Shown: piece after piece, positions 1-8,612 of the stretch
Layout: every line of letters begins with the position of its first letter
Position numbering within the stretch: the first letter of the stretch is position 1
The notes under the pieces: model-generated
Databases searched by the model: none
Seen by the model: the letters and a program-made list of their open reading frames with translations, nothing else
Told to the model about the DNA's origin: nothing
Translations under genes and position numbers: made by a program
Origin: Arthrobacter sp. S39
GTDB lineage: Bacteria > Actinomycetota > Actinomycetes > Actinomycetales > Micrococcaceae
Length of the DNA: 64,000 nt
Assembly: GCF_004320525.1 (NCBI RefSeq)
Contig: NZ_SIHX01000009.1
Location: 62,001 to 126,000 of the forward strand
Direction of reading: 5' to 3'

Positions 1-1320
1 GGCAAGGACGGCTGGAACGCCGCGTTCTTCTGCGGCTCCAACGCCATTCTGCGCCGTGAGGCCCTCATGCAGCTGGGCCTGGTGGGCTACGTCAAGGAAA
101 CCGAAAAGAGCATCCGCCGTGCGCTGGCCGCCTCACGGTCTGCCATCAGCAAGGCCCGGAAATCGGCCGACGTCGGCACTCCCCTGGTTGCCGACGTCCT
201 CGACGAGGTGGAGGCCGCCACCCGGCACGCCCAGGAACAGCTGGAGGCCGGGGAACCGCTGAGCGAGATCACCTACCGGGTCCGCCGCCGCGTGGACGCC
301 GCCGTGCAGACCCTGGTCCTGGCCGACGTCTCCGCGCTGCAGGCTGACCTCGAGGAGATCGCCGCCATGGAACTGGCGCACGTGGGCGACGCCGGGGTCC
401 CGGTCGTTGCCGATGACGCCGTCCAGCGGATGTCGGCCCGGGACTGGTCGCCGCTGGGCGCGCTGGAGTCCGTGCAGGCCGTCCTGGATGCCCTGAACGT
501 TGAGCGCAACGACGAGGCGCAGCCGGTCATGCCGCTGGCCACCATCTCCGTCACCGAGGACATGGCCACCGCCATGCGCATGCACGCCATGGGCTGGGAA
601 AGTGTCTACCACCACGAAATCCTGGCCTACGGCCTCGCGCCCGAAGACATCAAGACTATGCTCACCCAGCGACTCCGGTGGGCGCAGGGGACTATCCAGG
701 TACTGCTCCGCGAAAACCCGCTGGTGCAGAAGGGCCTGAAGATCGGCCAGCGGCTGATGTACTTCGCCACCATGTGGACCTACCTGAGCGGCTACGCGGC
801 GGTCATCTACTTCGCCGCCCCCATCATCTACCTGCTGCTGGGCATCCTGCCTGTCACCAGCCTCAGCTGGGACTTCTTCATCCGGTTCATTCCGTTCATG
901 ATCGCCAACCAGTTGCTGTTCGCCGTGGCCGGCCGGGGCATCCCCACCTGGCGCGGCCAGCAGTACAGCCTGGCGCTGTTCCCCACCTGGATCAAGGCGT
1001 GTTCGACGGCGGCGCGGAACGTCTGGTTCGGCCGTCCCCTGGGGTTCGCCGTCACCCCGAAGTCCCGCCAGACCGGCGGACCCAGCTGGAGCCTGATCCG
1101 CCCGCAGATCGTGGTGGCAGCGCTGCTGGCGATTGCCGCCGTCGTGGGCATCATCCGGCTCGCCACCGGACTGGCCGAGCCGCTTGGCACCCTGGTGAAC
1201 GTGGCCTGGGTTATTTTTGACCTGGTGGTCATGAGCATCCTGGTTCGCGCCGTGCTGTACAAGGGCTACGAACCCGCTGTGGACGTAGAGGCTGGAGAGA
1301 GGAAACCCGATGGAGTTTAG
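1..1320 (+). CDS. Membrane glycosyltransferase, GT2/cellulose-synthase-like (5' truncated by window edge)
   Basis: Open from base 1, so the N-terminus and early GT-A motifs lie outside the window. Visible order: FCGSNAILRREAL (the acceptor-region C-G-x-N...RR motif), a long charged helical stretch, TISVTEDM (TED motif with the catalytic Asp), QRLRW (the QxxRW motif), then about four hydrophobic segments in the C-terminal third. This is the processive, membrane-bound GT2 pattern that makes and exports a beta-linked polysaccharide. The odd part is about 160 residues of Ala/Glu/Arg-rich, probably coiled-coil sequence between the CGxN and TED motifs, which are normally close together. The last 11 bases overlap the STAS gene, so the genes are probably translationally coupled. 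The polymer made cannot be told from sequence. Confidence 0.85.
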   Translation, partial: GKDGWNAAFFCGSNAILRREALMQLGLVGYVKETEKSIRRALAASRSAISKARKSADVGTPLVADVLDEVEAATRHAQEQLEAGEPLSEITYRVRRRVDAAVQTLVLADVSALQADLEEIAAMELAHVGDAGVPVVADDAVQRMSARDWSPLGALESVQAVLDALNVERNDEAQPVMPLATISVTEDMATAMRMHAMGWESVYHHEILAYGLAPEDIKTMLTQRLRWAQGTIQVLLRENPLVQKGLKIGQRLMYFATMWTYLSGYAAVIYFAAPIIYLLLGILPVTSLSWDFFIRFIPFMIANQLLFAVAGRGIPTWRGQQYSLALFPTWIKACSTAARNVWFGRPLGFAVTPKSRQTGGPSWSLIRPQIVVAALLAIAAVVGIIRLATGLAEPLGTLVNVAWVIFDLVVMSILVRAVLYKGYEPAVDVEAGERKPDGV

Positions 1321-1642
1321 TTACGAGGTCAAGGATTCGTACGCGGAGGTCAAAGCGGACGGGCGGCTGAACATGGTGTCCGCGCCCAAGCTCCGCGAAT
1401 TCGTCACCGACGTGATCGCAGGCGGTTCCTCCCGGATCGTGGTGAACCTGGAGAACACAGCCTTTATGGATTCCTCCGGACTCGGCGCCCTGATCGGCTG
1501 CCTCAAAGCGGCCCGGCAGGCGGGCGGCGACCTCCGGATCGCGGCCGTGCAGCCCCAGGTGAAGATGGTGCTGGAGCTGACCAGCATGGACCGGGTGCTC
1601 ACCTCATACGCCTCAGCCGAAGAGGCGTTCAGCAATGACTGA
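1310..1642 (+). CDS. STAS-domain anti-sigma factor antagonist (SpoIIAA/RsbV type)
   Basis: A 110-residue single STAS domain. The phosphorylation loop reads FMDSSGLGAL, with Ser55 at the position equivalent to SpoIIAA Ser58. In this family the unphosphorylated protein binds an anti-sigma kinase and frees its partner; phosphorylation by the kinase reverses this. It starts inside the glycosyltransferase gene and ends inside the next gene, which encodes the matching ATP-binding kinase. No sigma factor sits in the visible cluster, so the target may be the glycosyltransferase itself or a sigma factor elsewhere. The family call is firm; the physiological target is inference. Confidence 0.9.
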   Translation: MEFSYEVKDSYAEVKADGRLNMVSAPKLREFVTDVIAGGSSRIVVNLENTAFMDSSGLGALIGCLKAARQAGGDLRIAAVQPQVKMVLELTSMDRVLTSYASAEEAFSND

Positions 1643-2060
1643 GGTCCTGGCCCAGCGGAGCTTCCGTGGGTTGGCCGACGCCGAGGCCATCGATTCCGTC
1701 CACAACGAGCTGGACGGCCTCTGGGAGGATGCCCCCCTGGTCCAGGCCGTGGACCAGATGACATTCACTACGGCAGTCATCGAATCAGCATCCAACATCG
1801 TCCAGCACGCGCAGCCGGCCAAGGCGCAGAAGCCCGTGGAACTGGGCGTGGACATCAGCGTCCAGCCCACCCTCCTGCGTGCCAGGGTCAGCGCTTTCTA
1901 CGCGAAGCCGCCATTCGGCACGATGGAACCGGGAACGCCCGACGACGACTCCGAGTCAGGCCGCGGGCTGGCCCTCATCCAGGCGCTGGTCACCACCGTG
2001 ACGTTCGAACGGCAGGACGGCACCAATACGTGGGTCCTCACCAGGACGTCCCAGGACTGA
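1635..2060 (+). CDS. ATP-binding anti-sigma-factor-type kinase (RsbW/SpoIIAB-like HATPase)
   Basis: A 141-residue GHKL ATPase domain. The N-box is seen as VIESASNIVQHA (Glu50, Asn54) and the glycine-rich lid as SGRGLALI near residues 106-113. Such proteins phosphorylate a STAS partner on serine and sequester a sigma factor or other client. The start overlaps the STAS stop by 8 bases, giving a three-gene coupled run: glycosyltransferase, STAS, kinase. The usual PP2C phosphatase of the switch is not visible and may lie upstream of the window. Confidence 0.85.
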   Translation: MTEVLAQRSFRGLADAEAIDSVHNELDGLWEDAPLVQAVDQMTFTTAVIESASNIVQHAQPAKAQKPVELGVDISVQPTLLRARVSAFYAKPPFGTMEPGTPDDDSESGRGLALIQALVTTVTFERQDGTNTWVLTRTSQD

Positions 2061-2081
2061 CGACGCCCCGCTTCGAATTCC

Positions 2082-2918
2082 TTAGCTCTCCAGTGGCTCC
2101 GGCGGAGTGAGCCCGTGGAAGGGTTCGAAGCGGGCCTCGAATTCCTTGCGGTTTTCAGCAGGCAGGAGACCGTTCGCCCCGTAGCTGAGCGCCAGCGTGT
2201 TCATCTGCCACTGCGATCCTTCCGGCGGGTGAAGCCTTCCCTCGAAGGCGCCGTCAGAGTCCTTTGAAAGATCCTGGAACCTGAAGGAAAGCCACTGGCC
2301 TGCCGGTCCGAAGGCCATCCCGTACACAATGACCTGTTTGTCCGGCGTCAGCCCGCCCAAGTTTCGGATCCGGTCTTCTGCAGGCCAGGTTTCCGAGGTG
2401 TCGATCGTCGGGGCCCCGAAGCCATACTTGCGGGCGATTCCGCCTATCAGGCTGATCGCCCGCTGCTTATCGGCCCATGCTTCGGGCACCGACGTGCTCT
2501 GGGATTCGGGACTGTTGACCACGGTCAGGAGCGACTCGCCTCCGTAGCCGTTCTCGACTGGCCCGTGGAACGGGCTGGTGCGGGCCTGGGCGTCCTCTGG
2601 TGCCCAGGCGAGCTGGAACTCCGCCGACAGCGCCGCCTTGATCTCGGCAACCATGGCCTGCCCGGCCGTGGACCCTTCTTCGGGCGTTGGGCCCTCCATG
2701 ATTTCCTGCGGATCCACTCCGGCGACACCCGGGTAGTCCCGCCAGTAGACGGTGCGTTCAGTACCGTCCGCATTTGTTGCCGTGGTAGTCCGCCCGACCG
2801 CATTGCTGATCATGTAATGGGCGACGCCTCCAACAGGAACTGCAGCCAGCGCTGCAACGGCGAGAACGGCACCGACGATCCACCACCGGCGGTACCCGCC
2901 GGATTTAACCTGTGCCAT
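2082..2918 (-). CDS. Hypothetical membrane-anchored protein
   Basis: 278 residues. A short basic start (KSGGYRRWW) is followed by one hydrophobic segment at about residues 13-35 with no lipobox, so it looks like a signal anchor with an extracytoplasmic domain. The remainder is soluble and acidic, with few cysteines and no motif I recognise. It lies convergent to the STAS/kinase operon and directly downstream of the histidine kinase on the same strand (57-base gap), so co-transcription with the kinase is possible. No function assigned. Confidence 0.7.
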   Translation of the reverse strand: MAQVKSGGYRRWWIVGAVLAVAALAAVPVGGVAHYMISNAVGRTTTATNADGTERTVYWRDYPGVAGVDPQEIMEGPTPEEGSTAGQAMVAEIKAALSAEFQLAWAPEDAQARTSPFHGPVENGYGGESLLTVVNSPESQSTSVPEAWADKQRAISLIGGIARKYGFGAPTIDTSETWPAEDRIRNLGGLTPDKQVIVYGMAFGPAGQWLSFRFQDLSKDSDGAFEGRLHPPEGSQWQMNTLALSYGANGLLPAENRKEFEARFEPFHGLTPPEPLES

Positions 2919-2975
2919 GTACCAGTACCCCCATACTGTTGTTGCGCCCGGGCACCTCCTGGGCTGGAAATGTCC

Positions 2976-4211
2976 TTAAGCGGCGATCAGCACCGAAATC
3001 GTGGTGCCGCCGCCTGGCGTTTCGGTGATCTGCAGCTCGCCGCCGTGGGCCTTCGCGATACGCCGGCACGTGGCCAGGCCCAGCCCGGACCCGGGACCGT
3101 CCCCGGCCCGGTTCAGCCGGACCAGCGGCTCCATCGCACGCTGTCTGTCCCCGGCGTCGATCCCCCTGCCGTTGTCCGTGACGGTCACCGTGGTTCCGTT
3201 GTCCCCGGCCACCGCGCCGACACTGACCTGCAGCGCCCGCTCGGGGCTCCGATAGTTCAGCGAGTTTGCCAGGAGATTCTGCAGCAGCGCCCGCAACTGC
3301 GCCCGGTCCGCCACGAGGCCGGCGTCGTTGCAGTAAATGCCGCTGGCGTCCCCCAGGTCCAGGCCAAGGTCGCGTGCGGCCTCGGCCGTGACAGCCAGCA
3401 GCGAGAGCCGCTCACGGCGCAGCGTTCCACCCACTTTTGAATAGTCCAGGACGTCCTCAAGGGTTCCCAGCATGCGGCGCCCGCTTCCGCCGATCAGCGC
3501 CAGATATTCGGCGGCCGGGTTGCCCGGCGGGATGTCCGGGTCGTCCTCGGCAAGTTCCACGTACCCCAAAATGGTGGTCAGCGGGATTCGAAGGTCGTGG
3601 CTGACGCGCCCCGCAAACTCCCCCAGCACGGTGTTGCTGCGGCGCAGTTCCGCCAGCGCGTCGCTGAGCTGAAGGCTGCGGTGCTGGAGCTCCAGCAGCT
3701 CCACTACCTGGTGGGCCAGCACCTCCAGCATTGCGATCTGCTCCGCTTCGAGGGTGTCCGGACCGTCGGAGAAAACACAGAGCGATCCCAGTGTGAACCC
3801 CGCGGCGGTCTGTAGCGGAATGGAGGCATAAAAGCGGACCTTGGCGATCTCGCCCGTGACAAAGGGATTCGTGGCAAATCTGGGGTCCAGCGACGCATCG
3901 TGCACCACCGTGGTCTCACCACTGAGGAAGACTTTTGCGCACATCGAGTCCTCGCGCGTGCAGACTCCGGGATCCACGCCCGACGCCGCAATCTGAAGTT
4001 GCTGGTCCTCGGTGATGATGTTGACCACGCTGTAGGGAACGGCGCACAGCCGGGCGGCCAACCGAACCAGGTTGTTCAACGCACCGGCGGCCTCCGCGTC
4101 TGCAAGTGAAGGGGCTCCGCCGGCGTCCGTGGGCACCAGGCCATACTCCCGCAGGCCAGCCGTCCGCCCTGATTCCGCAACTGCCGACTCGTGCGTGACG
4201 GTGCCGTTCAT
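2976..4211 (-). CDS. GAF-domain sensor histidine kinase
   Basis: 411 residues, apparently cytoplasmic since no membrane segment is visible. A GAF-type domain spans about residues 45-170, followed by a HisKA dimerisation helix with the phospho-acceptor in RVSHDLRIPLTT (His205). The C-terminal HATPase has a VTDNGRGI N/G1 box and GSGLGLATCRRI G2 box. It would sense a cytosolic ligand, light or redox signal through GAF and phosphorylate a response regulator, but none is encoded next to it (orphan kinase). Start chosen at 4211, behind a GGGGGAC ribosome-binding sequence 7-8 bases upstream. Confidence 0.85.
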   Translation of the reverse strand: MNGTVTHESAVAESGRTAGLREYGLVPTDAGGAPSLADAEAAGALNNLVRLAARLCAVPYSVVNIITEDQQLQIAASGVDPGVCTREDSMCAKVFLSGETTVVHDASLDPRFATNPFVTGEIAKVRFYASIPLQTAAGFTLGSLCVFSDGPDTLEAEQIAMLEVLAHQVVELLELQHRSLQLSDALAELRRSNTVLGEFAGRVSHDLRIPLTTILGYVELAEDDPDIPPGNPAAEYLALIGGSGRRMLGTLEDVLDYSKVGGTLRRERLSLLAVTAEAARDLGLDLGDASGIYCNDAGLVADRAQLRALLQNLLANSLNYRSPERALQVSVGAVAGDNGTTVTVTDNGRGIDAGDRQRAMEPLVRLNRAGDGPGSGLGLATCRRIAKAHGGELQITETPGGGTTISVLIAA

Positions 4212-4447
4212 ACAGTCATGTCCCCCAATGTCCCCAGCAGCGAATTCCAGCCCTCGGCTGATGATATCGGGCTATCGCAACGCTGCTGTAGTCTCTTGAC
4301 ACTTGCCAGCGTCATCGGCTTCACTATTACGTATGCTGAAATAACAGTTCCATGATGCGGAAGCTTCGAACAGGAAGCCGCCGAAACCCGGCCCTCCGCA
4401 TAGCCGTCACCATGGATGCCAGCACCTGCAACGAGGAACCAGCCAGC

Positions 4448-4945
4448 ATGAAGCTTGCCGAATTCAACACCGCGGACACGGCTGCGGCCGCCGACGCGCT
4501 GAAACCCTGCATCGACGTCCGGCGCTGGGTGGAGGCCATCACCGCCACCCGGCCTTTCGCCTCCCGGGCAGCACTCCTGGACTTTGCCGCAGCAGCGGCG
4601 TCGCCGTTCACAGCCGCCGAGGTTGAAGCAGCTATGGCGCACCACCCCCGGATCGGCGAGCGGCCCACGGCCAGCACAGCCGAGGCCTCCATGTCCCGCT
4701 CGGAACAGTCCGGCGTGGACCCGTCGGACAACGGCACCGCCGCAGCGCTGGCCGCCGGCAACCTCGCCTACGAGGAGAAGTTCGGCCGGGTTTTCCTCAT
4801 CCGCGCCGCCGGACGGACGGCCCCGGAAATCCTGGCTGCGCTCAACACCCGGCTCAGCAACTCGCCGGCGGAAGAAGACGCCATCGTCGCCCAGCAGCTG
4901 CGCGAAATCGCCCTGCTGCGGCTTGAAGGAGTGATCAGCGAATGA
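4448..4945 (+). CDS. uraD: 2-oxo-4-hydroxy-4-carboxy-5-ureidoimidazoline (OHCU) decarboxylase
   Basis: 165 residues from the ATG at 4448, the usual length of this family. In-frame ATGs at 4352 and 4412 would add an atypical N-terminal tail, and a GAGGA sits at a suitable distance before 4448. The catalytic motif is AHHPRIGERP (His65/His66), followed by the conserved EEKFGRVFLIRAAGR segment. It decarboxylates OHCU to S-allantoin, the last step of urate breakdown to allantoin. Its last four bases overlap uraH (ATGA), so the two steps are translationally coupled. Urate oxidase, often in the same operon, is absent here. Confidence 0.92.
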   Translation: MKLAEFNTADTAAAADALKPCIDVRRWVEAITATRPFASRAALLDFAAAAASPFTAAEVEAAMAHHPRIGERPTASTAEASMSRSEQSGVDPSDNGTAAALAAGNLAYEEKFGRVFLIRAAGRTAPEILAALNTRLSNSPAEEDAIVAQQLREIALLRLEGVISE

Positions 4946-5280
4946 GCGTTTCCCATGTCACCACCCACATCCTGGACACCGGCGCCGGCCGCCCGGCTGC
5001 GGGAGTCGCCGTCGTCCTCTTCCAGCACCACGGCGGCACCTGGCACCAGCTCGCCACGTCCACCACCGATGCCGACGGCCGCGCGAAGGACCTGGGCCCC
5101 GAGGAGCTGGCGCCCGGGCGGTACCGTCTCAACTTTGGTACCGGCGACTACTACGCAGCCCTGGGCACCGCCACGTTCTTCCCCGAGGTTGACCTGGTCT
5201 TCGAAGTGACCGGCGCGGAGCACTACCACGTGCCGCTACTGCTGAGCCCGTTCGCGTACTCCACCTACCGCGGCAGCTAA
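4942..5280 (+). CDS. uraH: 5-hydroxyisourate hydrolase (transthyretin-like)
   Basis: 112 residues. The N-terminal VTTHILDTGAGRPAAGV and C-terminal YRGS signatures define this family, with the active-site His in THILD and the His of EHYHVPLLL. It hydrolyses 5-hydroxyisourate to OHCU, the substrate of the upstream uraD product. The overlap with uraD suggests a two-gene transcript. No uricase or xanthine dehydrogenase gene is next to it. Confidence 0.93.
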   Translation: MSVSHVTTHILDTGAGRPAAGVAVVLFQHHGGTWHQLATSTTDADGRAKDLGPEELAPGRYRLNFGTGDYYAALGTATFFPEVDLVFEVTGAEHYHVPLLLSPFAYSTYRGS

Positions 5281-5317
5281 ACACCCTCGTTGCCCCGCCG
5301 GCAGTAGGCTTGATGGC

Positions 5318-5632
5318 ATGGCTTTTGAAGAAACCCCCGCCGAACGCCGCGAGGTCACCGTCCGCCGGGCACCCAAATATGTGCCCTTCCTCATCCTCGG
5401 TGGCCTCGTGGGCGTCGCGGTGGCTGCCGCCGTGGCGTACGGACTCCCCGGCGACGAGAGCTTTGACCGCGGATCGGTGTTCGGGTTTTTCCTGGTCATG
5501 TTCGGCGCCGGCGGGGCGATTCTGGGCGCCATAGCGGCCCTCCTGCTGGACCGGCGGAGCGTCAAGCGCCAGCAGCGCGCCATCGTCGAAGCCGTTCCGG
5601 ACTCGGAACCGGACGACGGCACCCAGCCCTAA
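5318..5632 (+). CDS. Small two-TM hypothetical membrane protein upstream of purF
   Basis: 104 residues. Two hydrophobic segments at about 22-43 and 53-76 are flanked by charged termini (an arginine-rich start and an acidic tail PDSEPDDG). No enzymatic motif. A TAGGCT box at 5305-5310 lies 7 bases before the ATG, with no ribosome-binding site, so the mRNA is probably leaderless. It precedes purF with a 94-base gap that carries its own promoter-like box. Function unknown. Confidence 0.75.
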   Translation: MAFEETPAERREVTVRRAPKYVPFLILGGLVGVAVAAAVAYGLPGDESFDRGSVFGFFLVMFGAGGAILGAIAALLLDRRSVKRQQRAIVEAVPDSEPDDGTQP

Positions 5633-5714
5633 GCGCAACGCCGGCACAAGCACACGCACAGGCGCGTAGCCAGTCACAAACGCCGCGGCGGAAAAGTCTT
5701 ACCCCATGTCGTGA

Positions 5715-5727
5715 GATAATCGACCAG
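5715..5727 (+). promoter_or_regulatory. Probable leaderless promoter of purF
   Basis: A GATAAT -10-like box (5715-5720) is followed after 6 bases by the GTG start at 5727, with no ribosome-binding site between. This spacing puts +1 at or next to the start codon. No clear -35 is seen. Confidence 0.5.
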
Positions 5728-7400
5728 TGGCACGCGGCGATGGAAAACTTTCTCATGATCTTCTCCCTGGCGAAAAAGGCCCTCAGGACGCTTGTGGCGT
5801 CTTCGGGGTCTGGGCACCAGGTGAAGAAGTAGCAAAACTCACCTATTACGGGCTGTATGCACTACAGCACCGCGGTCAGGAGTCGGCTGGTATAGCCACC
5901 AGCGACGGCAAGCGGATCAACGTCTACAAGGACATGGGCCTCGTTTCCCAGGTCTTCGACGAGACCACGCTGAATACCCTGACCGGGCACCTGGCGGTGG
6001 GACACTGCCGCTACTCCACCACCGGAGCCAGCCACTGGGCCAACGCCCAGCCCACCCTCGGTGCCACCAGCACCGGCACCGTGGCACTGGCGCACAACGG
6101 CAACCTGACCAACACCGCCGAGCTCAACGCCATGATCCTGGAGCGCAACGGCGGCCAGCTCAGCGGCGAAATGAAGCAGGGCAACACCTCGGACACTGCG
6201 CTGGTGACGGCGCTCCTTGAAGGCGAAGAGGGCAAGACCCTCGAACAGACCGCCATCGAGCTCCTGCCCAAGATCAAGGGCGGCTTCTGCTTCGTCTTTA
6301 TGGACGAAGGCACCCTCTACGCCGCCCGCGACACCTACGGCATCCGTCCGCTGGTGCTGGGCCGGCTGGACCGCGGCTGGGTGGTCGCTTCCGAGCAGTC
6401 CGCACTGGCCACCGTGGGCGCCAGTTTCATCCGCGAAATCGAGCCCGGCGAGTTCATCGCCATCGACGAGGATGGCGTCCGCTCCCAGCGCTTCGCCGAG
6501 GCGACGCCGGCCGGCTGCGTTTTCGAATACGTCTACCTCGCCCGCCCTGACGCCGCCATCGCAGGCCGCTCCGTATACGAATCCCGGGTGGAAATGGGCC
6601 GCCAGCTGGCCCGCGAAAACACCCAGGAAGCGGACATCGTCATCCCGGTCCCCGAGTCGGGCACCCCCGCCGCCGTGGGTTACGCCGAGGAATCCGGCAT
6701 CCCCTTCGCGCACGGCTTCGTCAAGAACTCCTACGTGGGCCGCACGTTCATCCAGCCCTCACAGACCCTCCGCCAGCTCGGCATCCGGCTCAAGCTGAAC
6801 GCCCTTGAGTCCGTGATCCGCGGCAAGCGCGTGGTGGTCGTCGACGACTCGATCGTGCGCGGCAACACCCAGCGCGCCATCGTGCGGATGCTCCGGGAAG
6901 CGGGCGCCGCGAGCGTCCACATCAAGATCTCCTCCCCGCCGGTCAAATGGCCCTGCTTCTACGGCATCGACTTCGCCTCCCGGGCCGAGCTGATCGCCAA
7001 CGGCGCCACCATCGAGGAAATCACCCAGGCCATCGGCGCCGACTCCCTTGCCTACATCTCCGAAGACGGCATGATCAACGCCACCCGCCAGCCCCGCGAA
7101 CGCCTCTGCACGGCCTGCTTCACGGGCAAGTACCCGATCGAGCTTCCGGGCGCGGACAAACTGGGCAAGAACCTGCTGGAGCGCACCGACCTCGGCGGCC
7201 TCACGCCGTCGCCCTCCGCCCTCCCCGGCTCCACGGCCGCCCTGGCGATCGACGCCGACGAGGACCCGGCAGAGAAAGCCGGCGCCACGGGCTGCGACCC
7301 GGGACCCGATGCCGAGTTCGAGAACCTGCTGACCGAAGCCGACCTTGTGCCAGACGTGCACGCCGCCACCACTGGCGCTGACAAGAAAGAGTCCGTATGA
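5727..7400 (+). CDS. purF: Amidophosphoribosyltransferase
   Basis: 557 residues from a GTG start. First committed step of de novo purine synthesis: PRPP plus glutamine gives 5-phosphoribosylamine. A 22-residue propeptide precedes the N-terminal nucleophile (Cys23 in ACGVFGVW), and YALQHRGQESAG follows. The PRPP-binding loop VVVVDDSIVRGNTQR lies near residues 369-383. Cys264, Cys410, Cys461 and Cys464 match the spacing of [4Fe-4S] ligands in Bacillus-type enzymes. The C-terminal 60 residues are a less conserved acidic tail. The stop overlaps purM by four bases (ATGA). Confidence 0.97.
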   Translation: MARGDGKLSHDLLPGEKGPQDACGVFGVWAPGEEVAKLTYYGLYALQHRGQESAGIATSDGKRINVYKDMGLVSQVFDETTLNTLTGHLAVGHCRYSTTGASHWANAQPTLGATSTGTVALAHNGNLTNTAELNAMILERNGGQLSGEMKQGNTSDTALVTALLEGEEGKTLEQTAIELLPKIKGGFCFVFMDEGTLYAARDTYGIRPLVLGRLDRGWVVASEQSALATVGASFIREIEPGEFIAIDEDGVRSQRFAEATPAGCVFEYVYLARPDAAIAGRSVYESRVEMGRQLARENTQEADIVIPVPESGTPAAVGYAEESGIPFAHGFVKNSYVGRTFIQPSQTLRQLGIRLKLNALESVIRGKRVVVVDDSIVRGNTQRAIVRMLREAGAASVHIKISSPPVKWPCFYGIDFASRAELIANGATIEEITQAIGADSLAYISEDGMINATRQPRERLCTACFTGKYPIELPGADKLGKNLLERTDLGGLTPSPSALPGSTAALAIDADEDPAEKAGATGCDPGPDAEFENLLTEADLVPDVHAATTGADKKESV

Positions 7401-8557
7401 CTTCCGCAACCCCCGCCGCCGGCAACGCTTCGAACAGTCCTGCGGGCATTACCTATGCCTCCGCCGGTGTTGACGTCGAAGCCGGCGACCGCGCCGTCGA
7501 GCTGATGAAGGGTGCCGTCAAGGCCACCCACAACTCCTCCGTGATCGGCGGCGTCGGCGGGTTCGCCGGACTGTACGACGTCTCCAGGCTGCTGACCTAC
7601 AAGCGCCCGCTGCTGGCGACCTCCACGGACGGTGTGGGCACCAAGGTTGCCATCGCCCAGGCCATGGACATCCACGACACCATCGGCTTTGACCTGGTGG
7701 GCATGGTGGTGGACGACATCGTGGTGGTTGGCGCCGAACCGCTCTACATGACCGACTACATCGCCTGCGGCAAGGTTGTCCCCGAGCGCATCGCGGACAT
7801 CGTCCGCGGCATCGCCGCGGCCTGCTCCGTGGCCGGCACCGCCCTGGTGGGCGGCGAAACCGCCGAGCACCCCGGCCTGCTGGGCGAGCACGAATACGAC
7901 GTCGCAGGTGCAGCCACCGGCGTCGTCGAAGCCTCCGAACTGCTGGGCCCGGACCGCGTCCGCGCCGGCGACGTGGTGATCGGCATGGCTTCCTCCGGCC
8001 TGCACTCCAACGGCTACTCCCTGGTCCGCCGCGTGATCAACCACGCCGGCTGGGCACTGGACCGCCAGGTCTCCGAACTCGGCCGCACGCTGGGCGAGGA
8101 ACTGCTGGAGCCCACCCGCGTCTACGCCGCCGACTGCCTGGACCTGGCCCGCGCCTTCCCGGTGAACACGGCCAACGCCGTGCACGGCTTCAGCCACGTC
8201 ACCGGCGGCGGCCTCGCAGCCAACCTGGCCCGCGTGCTGCCGCAGGGCCTCGTGGCCACGGTGGACCGCGCCACCTGGGAACTGCCCGCCATCTTCAAGC
8301 TGGTCTCCGAGCTGGGCAACGTCCCGCTGGCTGACCTCGAGCGCACCCTCAACCTGGGCGTGGGCATGGTGGCCATTGTGTCCGCCGAAGCTGCCGACGC
8401 CGCCGTGGCCCGCCTCAACGACCGCGGCCTGCCGTCCTGGATCATGGGCACCGTCACGGCCGACTCGGACTCCATCCTCAAGTCCGGCCCCGACTACGTC
8501 CAGGGCGCCAAGGGCGTCGACGGCGGCGCTGTCCGCCTGGTCAACGCCTACGCCTAG
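7397..8557 (+). CDS. purM: Phosphoribosylformylglycinamidine cyclo-ligase (AIR synthetase)
   Basis: 386 residues. Catalyses the ATP-dependent closure of FGAM to AIR, the fifth purine step. Conserved stretches include TDGVGTKVAIA, the substrate and dimer segment GFDLVGMVVDDIVVVGAEPL, the GGETAEHPG loop and GFSHVTGGG. It is translationally coupled to purF through an ATGA overlap. The N-terminal ~20 residues are Ala/Asn-rich and probably disordered. A strong hairpin follows the stop. Confidence 0.97.
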   Translation: MTSATPAAGNASNSPAGITYASAGVDVEAGDRAVELMKGAVKATHNSSVIGGVGGFAGLYDVSRLLTYKRPLLATSTDGVGTKVAIAQAMDIHDTIGFDLVGMVVDDIVVVGAEPLYMTDYIACGKVVPERIADIVRGIAAACSVAGTALVGGETAEHPGLLGEHEYDVAGAATGVVEASELLGPDRVRAGDVVIGMASSGLHSNGYSLVRRVINHAGWALDRQVSELGRTLGEELLEPTRVYAADCLDLARAFPVNTANAVHGFSHVTGGGLAANLARVLPQGLVATVDRATWELPAIFKLVSELGNVPLADLERTLNLGVGMVAIVSAEAADAAVARLNDRGLPSWIMGTVTADSDSILKSGPDYVQGAKGVDGGAVRLVNAYA

Positions 8558-8567
8558 GCAAGTCTCA

Positions 8568-8608
8568 GGATGCCCGCGCGGCCGCTACCTGCGGCTGCGC
8601 GGGCATCC
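8568..8608. terminator. Hairpin between convergent purM and VOC gene
   Basis: GGATGCCCGCGC (8568-8579) pairs with GCGCGGGCATCC (8597-8608), extended by an inner GGCCGC/GCGGCT stem and a 5-base loop. No T-run on either side, so it is either a GC-rich bidirectional terminator or an mRNA end stabiliser. Confidence 0.6.
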
Positions 8609-8612
8609 GTGC

